Below the pieces are notes generated by a model that was given only the letters and a program-made list of their open reading frames with translations, did not search any database and was not told where the DNA came from. Both the position numbers and the translations under genes were made by a program. Of a stretch of DNA of 64,000 nucleotides, positions 59,453 through 64,000 are shown in pieces. Origin of the DNA: Xanthobacteraceae bacterium (lineage in GTDB: Bacteria > Pseudomonadota > Alphaproteobacteria > Rhizobiales > Xanthobacteraceae). How positions within the stretch are numbered: the first letter of the stretch is position 1; every line of letters starts with the position of its first letter. The stretch lies in contig JAQGJU010000067.1 of the NCBI GenBank assembly GCA_028290465.1, forward strand, positions 1-64,000. The letters run 5' to 3'.

Positions 59453-60043
59453 TTAGACCGGCACCAATGCGGGTGGATCGACCCAGCCGATATGCCCGTC
59501 CGCGCGCCGATATACAAGGTTGACGCGGCCGTGTCCGGCATGACGGAACACCACCACCGGCGCGCCGCTGAAGTCGAGCTCCATCACGGCTTCGCTGACC
59601 GACAACTGTTTCAGCGCGGTGGTCGACTCGGCGATGATCACGGGATTGAACTCGCCGATCTCGGCATCGTCTTCGTGTTCCGGCGTCGCGATCACATAGC
59701 TCGGAGCATCGATCGCCTCGCGCAGCGCGGCGCCATTGCTGCGCGCCGCCTGATGATCCTTGAGCCGGTTCTTGTAACGGCGCAGCCGCTTTTCGATTCG
59801 CACCGCGACCTGGTCGGCGCTGGCGTAAGCGTCGCCCGCCATCGCGTCGGCCTGCAGCATGATCCCCGAATCGAGATGAATCACGCATTCGGTGCGGAAT
59901 CCGAAACCGTCCTTGCCGACGGTCAGATGCCCGGAATAGCCGCCATTGAAATACTTGCTCAGCGTTTCGACGATCCGCGCATTGATGCGCTCGCGCAACG
60001 CCTCTCCGACATCGATGTTCTTGCCTGAAATCCGAAACGGCAT
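59453..60043 (-). CDS. raiA: Long-form ribosome hibernation promoting factor
   Basis: 196-residue long HPF. The N-terminal S30AE domain (about 1-105: SGKNIDVGEALRERINARIVETLSKYF) binds the 30S decoding site; the C-terminal domain (about 135-196: NPVIIAESTTALKQLSVSEAVMELD...VNLVYRRADGHIGWVDPP) pairs ribosomes as 100S dimers. Between rpoN and ptsN. Confidence 0.95.
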   Translation of the reverse strand: MPFRISGKNIDVGEALRERINARIVETLSKYFNGGYSGHLTVGKDGFGFRTECVIHLDSGIMLQADAMAGDAYASADQVAVRIEKRLRRYKNRLKDHQAARSNGAALREAIDAPSYVIATPEHEDDAEIGEFNPVIIAESTTALKQLSVSEAVMELDFSGAPVVVFRHAGHGRVNLVYRRADGHIGWVDPPALVPV

Positions 60044-60085
60044 GGTTTCCTCCGGTAGATCACGATGATCTTAAATCGAGTCGAC

Positions 60086-61624
60086 TTACGTCGTTGCGCC
60101 GGCCGCCGCCGCCTGCTTCTCCCGCCGGCGTTGCACCGACGAGGGAATCCGCATCGCTTCGCGATACTTTGCGACCGTTCGGCGCGCAATGTCGATGCCG
60201 ACCTCACGCAATTTTTCGACGATGGTATCGTCGGACAGGATGCTGGCCGGTCTTTCTGCGTCGATCAACTGCCTTATCCGGTCGCGCACCGCCTCGGCCG
60301 AATGCGCCTCGCCGCCGTCGGACGCCGCGATCGAGGAGGTGAAGAAATACTTCAACTCGAAGATCCCGCGATTGGTTGCCATGTATTTGTTGGCCGTGAC
60401 CCGCGACACCGTCGATTCGTGCATGCTGATCGCGTCGGCGACGGTTTTCAGATTGAGCGGCCGCAGATGGCGCACGCCCTTGGCGAAGAAGCCGTCCTGC
60501 TGGCGCACGATTTCGGTCGAAACCTTGAGAATCGTCTTGGCGCGCTGATCGAGCGCGCGCACCAGCCAGGTCGCGGTCTGCAGGCAATTGGCGAAATACG
60601 ATTTGTCGGTGTCCTTGCGCACCGTGTGCGACACCTCGGCATAGTAGCTCTGGTTCACCAATACCTTCGGCAAGGTGTCGGTGTTGAGTTCAACGATCCA
60701 TCCGCCGTCCGGACCGGAGCGGACATACACATCGGGCACGATCGGCTGCACCAGCGCCGAGCCGAAGGCGAGGCCGGGTTTGGGATTGAGCGCACGGATC
60801 TCGGCGATCATCTCCAGGAGATCCTCGTCGCCGACGCCGCAGATCTTTTTCAGCGTGGTAAAATCGCGCCGCGCCAGCAATTCGAGATGCTCGACCATCG
60901 CCTGCATGGCGGGGTCATAACGATTTCGTTCCTTGAGCTGGATGGCGATGCATTCGACCAGGCCGCGGGCGCCGATGCCGGACGGATCGAAACCGTGAAT
61001 CACCGCCAGCACCGCTTCGACCTCGGCCGGCGGAATGCCGAGCTTGTCGGCGACGTCGGCCAGATCGCCGATCAGGTAGCCGGTTTCGTCGATCATATCG
61101 ATCAGATAGCGGCCGATCATGCGCCGCACCGGGTCGGCGATCGCCAGGGTCAATTGCTCGGCAAGGTGTTCGCCCAGCGTGGTCTCGGCCGACACGAAGG
61201 CTTCGAGATTGTAGTCGCCGTCCTCGCGGCCGCCGGTGCCGACGCCGGCCCATTCGGAATAGTTAGCCGCAGGTTCCGTGGCGGTGCGGGCCGGACCAGG
61301 CGGCAGCTCGTCCGGAAAAACGTTCTCCAGCCCGCCGGGGTCGAGACGTTCCTCGACGCCGTTGCGGACCGTCTCCATCTCGTCGCCGGTCCACTCGCCG
61401 GACACCGAGGCGTCCGGCGCCTCGCGCTCGGGCGGCTCGGCGTCGCCCATCCGGGGCTCGTCCTCGCCGGTGCGCTCCAGCAGCGGATTGCGCTCCAACT
61501 CGCCGTCCACATAGGCCACGAGGTCGAGATTCGAGAGCTGCAGCAGCTTGATGGCTTGCATCAGCTGCGGCGTCATTACGAGCGCCTGGCTTTGGCGGAT
61601 CAGGAGTTTTTGCGTGAGTGCCAT
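60086..61624 (-). CDS. rpoN: RNA polymerase sigma-54 factor
   Basis: 512-residue sigma-54. The Gln-rich activator region I (MALTQKLLIRQSQALVMTPQLMQAIKLLQLSN) is followed by an acidic region II, the core-binding domain, the HTH and the RpoN box ARRTVAKYRE (480-489), which reads the -24 promoter element. Followed on the same strand by raiA and ptsN, preceded by lptB. Confidence 0.97.
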   Translation of the reverse strand: MALTQKLLIRQSQALVMTPQLMQAIKLLQLSNLDLVAYVDGELERNPLLERTGEDEPRMGDAEPPEREAPDASVSGEWTGDEMETVRNGVEERLDPGGLENVFPDELPPGPARTATEPAANYSEWAGVGTGGREDGDYNLEAFVSAETTLGEHLAEQLTLAIADPVRRMIGRYLIDMIDETGYLIGDLADVADKLGIPPAEVEAVLAVIHGFDPSGIGARGLVECIAIQLKERNRYDPAMQAMVEHLELLARRDFTTLKKICGVGDEDLLEMIAEIRALNPKPGLAFGSALVQPIVPDVYVRSGPDGGWIVELNTDTLPKVLVNQSYYAEVSHTVRKDTDKSYFANCLQTATWLVRALDQRAKTILKVSTEIVRQQDGFFAKGVRHLRPLNLKTVADAISMHESTVSRVTANKYMATNRGIFELKYFFTSSIAASDGGEAHSAEAVRDRIRQLIDAERPASILSDDTIVEKLREVGIDIARRTVAKYREAMRIPSSVQRRREKQAAAAGATT

Positions 61625-61747
61625 GAGCCCGTGGGATGAACTGGTCTAATTCTTGCTTACCCGTTTACGGCGCGACTGTACACCGGTTGATGGCGGAGGT
61701 CGTTAATGGTGCGTGTGTTCGGCGGGCCGTGGCATCCGCCGCCGGGA

Positions 61748-62740
61748 TCACAGCCGGAATTCTTCGCCCAGATACAGCCGGCGCACATCCGGATTGTTCA
61801 CGATCTCGTCCGGTGAACCTTCCATCAGGACTTCGCCCGAATAGATGATGTAGGCGCGGTCGGTCAGGCCGAGCGTTTCGCGCACATTGTGGTCGGTGAT
61901 CAGCACGCCGATGCCGCGATTGGTCAGATGCCGGACCAGCGCCTGAATGTCGCCGACCGCGATCGGGTCGATGCCGGCGAACGGCTCGTCGAGCAGCATG
62001 TAGTTCGGCCGGGTCGCCAGCGCTCTCGCGATTTCGACGCGGCGGCGCTCGCCGCCCGACAGCGCGATGGTCGGGGTCTTGCGCAGCCGGCTGATGTTGA
62101 ACTCCTCCAGCAGCGCGTTCAGGTCGGCCTCGCGCCGCTTCTTGTCGGGCTCGACCACTTCCAGCACCGCGCGGATATTCTCTTCGACCGTGAGGCCGCG
62201 AAAGATCGAGGCTTCCTGCGGCAGATAGCCGATGCCGAGCCGGGCGCGCTGATACATCGGCAATTGCGTCACGTCGTAGCCGTCGAGCTCGATGCTGCCG
62301 CGGTCGGCCTTGATCAGGCCGGTGATCATGTAAAAAATCGTGGTCTTGCCGGCGCCGTTCGGCCCCAGCAGGCCGACCGCCTCGCCGCGCCGGACATACA
62401 GGCTGGCGCCCTTCACGACCTTGCGCTTGACGAAGCTCTTCTCGACGCCGTGCGCCGCCAGATAGCCCTGCGGTGCCGCCTGCGGCTGCTGATGGCCTTG
62501 GCCGTCGTTACGGGCTTGATCGTGCCGGCCTTGGCCGTCGTTGCGATGATGGATGCGGGCCGGCGCGGCCGGCGCATAGGCGGGTTCCGGTATGGCCACG
62601 CGAGCGGTTTCAATGCGTACCGCTTCGGCCTGCCGGGCTGGCACCGGATTGCCGCGCGCCTGCACCGGCACCGGAACGCGGCGCCGCTTCGGCGCCCGGC
62701 GCCGGCGAAACAGAGCGAGTATGTCGAGGAGGCCTGCCAC
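61748..62740 (-). CDS. lptB: LPS export ABC transporter ATPase LptB with N-terminal extension
   Basis: 330-residue cytoplasmic ATPase of the Lpt complex. Walker A GPNGAGKTT, signature LSGGERRRVEIARAL, Walker B LLDEPFAGIDP and the H-loop TDHN are intact. Before the ABC domain (about residue 92) lies a Pro/Arg/Gln-rich extension of about 90 residues, including an 11-residue repeat (NDGQG...). Rhizobial LptB proteins often have such a tail. GTG start at 62740 with no obvious ribosome site. Confidence 0.93.
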   Translation of the reverse strand: MAGLLDILALFRRRRAPKRRRVPVPVQARGNPVPARQAEAVRIETARVAIPEPAYAPAAPARIHHRNDGQGRHDQARNDGQGHQQPQAAPQGYLAAHGVEKSFVKRKVVKGASLYVRRGEAVGLLGPNGAGKTTIFYMITGLIKADRGSIELDGYDVTQLPMYQRARLGIGYLPQEASIFRGLTVEENIRAVLEVVEPDKKRREADLNALLEEFNISRLRKTPTIALSGGERRRVEIARALATRPNYMLLDEPFAGIDPIAVGDIQALVRHLTNRGIGVLITDHNVRETLGLTDRAYIIYSGEVLMEGSPDEIVNNPDVRRLYLGEEFRL

Positions 62741-62876
62741 GCGCGTTCAAGAATCCGTATCGGGCATTTGGCGACAAGACTTGGCGCGCCAGTCGCGCCC
62801 TAAAGCCAAACGCGGCTCCCGCCGGTGATAGGCTTTCATCGAAATTCCCGCAACGCCCGGATGTGTCACGCGCGCA

Positions 62877-63557
62877 TCAATTCGCACGCGCGGCGCCCGG
62901 CGGCTTGGCGGCCGGAGCCGCACCCGGAGCCGCGCCATCCTTCTTCAAATCCTTGCTGGCGGGGTCGAGCATCATACGCACGCCTTTGTTAGCGGCGCCG
63001 GTCATGACCGACCTGCCGGTCGTCATGTCGACCACCAGCTTCTCGCCGCGCGACACATTCTTGCCCTGGCTGACCACGACATTGCCGGTCAGCGTCACCG
63101 TATTGTTCGGCATGTCGAACACGCCGAGATTGCCCGACGCGATCTGGTCGTTCTGGGTCACCGTGACGCCGCCGCTCGCCTCGAGCCGCTTGATGCGATT
63201 CTGGCCTTCGGGGCCGGGCTGCGCCGCCACCATGGTGGACTTCGGTGCCGGCTTGGCGCCGCCGCCCGGCGAGGTCTCGCCCTCGTAGAACACCATCAGT
63301 TTCTGGCATCGCATATGGGTGTCGCCCTGGATCACATGGACGTTGCCGTTGAAGGTCGCGACCTTGTCCTTGTCGCGCACTTCCAACGATGTCGCGGTGA
63401 TCTCGACCGGCTGATCGCGGTTCTTGGAAAAGCCCTGCACGGCGCTCGGCGTATTGCCCGGCGCGGCAGGCTGCGCCGCTGCTGGAGCCGTGAGCGTCAT
63501 CGAGAGCGACGCCACCAGCCAGAACGCCAACGGCAGAACATCGTGGTGCCGTCTCAT
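62877..63557 (-). CDS. lptA: LPS transport periplasmic protein LptA
   Basis: 226-residue periplasmic bridge protein with a signal peptide (about 1-28, ending AAAQ) and an OstA/LptA domain (QPVEITATSLEVRDKDKVATFNGNVHVIQGDTHMRCQKLMVFYEG). The C-terminus is Ala/Pro-rich. Its start overlaps the lptC stop (ATGA), so the two are coupled. Confidence 0.94.
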   Translation of the reverse strand: MRRHHDVLPLAFWLVASLSMTLTAPAAAQPAAPGNTPSAVQGFSKNRDQPVEITATSLEVRDKDKVATFNGNVHVIQGDTHMRCQKLMVFYEGETSPGGGAKPAPKSTMVAAQPGPEGQNRIKRLEASGGVTVTQNDQIASGNLGVFDMPNNTVTLTGNVVVSQGKNVSRGEKLVVDMTTGRSVMTGAANKGVRMMLDPASKDLKKDGAAPGAAPAAKPPGAARAN

Positions 63558-64000
63558 GGGGTCTTGGCTTCCCGCTGCGACGTGGTCATCGACTTGCTCA
63601 TGTCGAGCACCATGGTGACGCCGCCGTCGAACAGCACCACTTCGCCGGCGTTGGTGATCTCCAGCCGGTTGGCGTTCAGCGTGCCATTGAGCAGCTTCAC
63701 CGCCACCGGCTTTTCCGAAACGATATTGCCCTTGCGGATATCCACCGAGGCTTCGCTGAGATAGGCCTCATAGCCGCTCGACGATTTGAGCACGATGTCG
63801 GGCTTGACCATGAGCGTCTCGATCTTGGTGTCGTAGATGCCGGCCTTGGCCGACATCCGTACGGTGGTCTGGTCCTGCATCTCGACCTTGGCATTGAGAT
63901 CCTGCAACTCGAGCTGGGTCGGCTTGGTCAGGTCCTGCGCGGCGGCGCGCGCGGTCAATTCATAGCCGCGGTTGTCGCGAGTGAAGCCGGCGAGCCGCGG
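63554..64000 (-). CDS. lptC: LPS export periplasmic anchor LptC (5' end beyond window)
   Basis: C-terminal 148 residues of LptC, the inner-membrane-anchored partner linking LptB2FG to LptA. The frame is open through base 64000 (reading PRLAGFTRDNRGYELTAR inward). ELQDLNAKVEMQD and MVKPDIVLKSSSGYEAYLSEASVDIRKG are typical LptC beta-strand sequence. The apparent start at 63958 is a TTG inside the protein, not its beginning. Confidence 0.92.
   Translation of the reverse strand, partial: PRLAGFTRDNRGYELTARAAAQDLTKPTQLELQDLNAKVEMQDQTTVRMSAKAGIYDTKIETLMVKPDIVLKSSSGYEAYLSEASVDIRKGNIVSEKPVAVKLLNGTLNANRLEITNAGEVVLFDGGVTMVLDMSKSMTTSQREAKTP

Overview
This window is a continuous stretch of alphaproteobacterial chromosome, most likely from the order Hyphomicrobiales (Rhizobiales), close to the Bradyrhizobiaceae/Xanthobacteraceae. 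The grounds are the high-GC coding style and several gene orders typical of that group: cobS-cobT next to a J-domain protein and BolA; corC-aroB-aroK beside xerD-accA; lysC-ptsP-prfA-prmC-DUF4167; grxC-nitrilase-DUF1178; and lptC-lptA-lptB-rpoN-raiA-ptsN beside hsp20-DUF1150. The dispersed palindromic repeats (GCATGATC...AACCGGTT type and TCATGCCCGGC type) are also characteristic of these genomes. The species cannot be named from sequence alone.

Layout. Left end (1-9.2 kb): an Suv3/MgpS-like RNA helicase cut by the window edge, an exported DUF3108 protein, ribosomal protein L28, a Tat-exported phytase-like esterase, and the cobaltochelatase subunits CobT and CobS. 9.4-19.6 kb: a J-domain protein, BolA, an orphan Bug-type solute receptor, a CorC-like transporter, AroB, AroK, a 49-residue membrane peptide, XerD, AccA, an L,D-transpeptidase lipoprotein and a GIY-YIG protein. 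19.7-30.7 kb: SecA diverging from a periplasmic parvulin, ArgJ, MutT, an orphan Flp pilin, an Mpo1-like protein, an NDUFAF5-like methyltransferase, ComF, and the translationally coupled set grxC / deaminated-glutathione amidase / DUF1178. 31.4-41.2 kb: a drug/metabolite exporter, UbiG, a UdgX-type uracil-DNA glycosylase relative, LysC, PtsP, PrfA, PrmC and DUF4167. 41.4-50.7 kb: a methyltransferase, GloB, a cupin, a second EamA transporter, PhbB, PhbA and the divergent repressor PhaR, a cytoplasmic-looking gamma-glutamyltransferase and L32. 50.9-57.6 kb: a GbsR-like regulator with a DUF4166 partner, Cmk, a cyclopropane-fatty-acid synthase-like enzyme, an unknown membrane protein, AroA, a FYDLN-acid protein and tRNA-Ala(GGC). 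Right end (57.8-64 kb): a small heat-shock protein behind a sigma-32-type promoter, DUF1150, PtsN, the ribosome hibernation factor, RpoN, LptB, LptA and a partial LptC.

How the genes fit together. Four chorismate-related or central biosynthetic steps (AroB, AroK, AroA, LysC) are interspersed with translation genes (L28, L32, PrfA, PrmC, tRNA-Ala). PtsP and PtsN are two parts of the nitrogen-related phosphotransferase system, and PtsN sits beside rpoN. PhbA, PhbB and PhaR form a polyhydroxybutyrate module. LptB, LptA and LptC belong to lipopolysaccharide export.

There is no prophage, insertion sequence, CRISPR array or defence island. The more unusual material is in the intergenic DNA and in a few proteins: a four-copy hairpin array at 30.7-31.2 kb, a palindromic operator sitting on the start codon of the GbsR-like gene, a heat-shock promoter plus leader hairpin in front of hsp20, the UdgX-type protein, and a broken aroA-cmk neighbourhood. 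I did not find a clear new multi-gene system.
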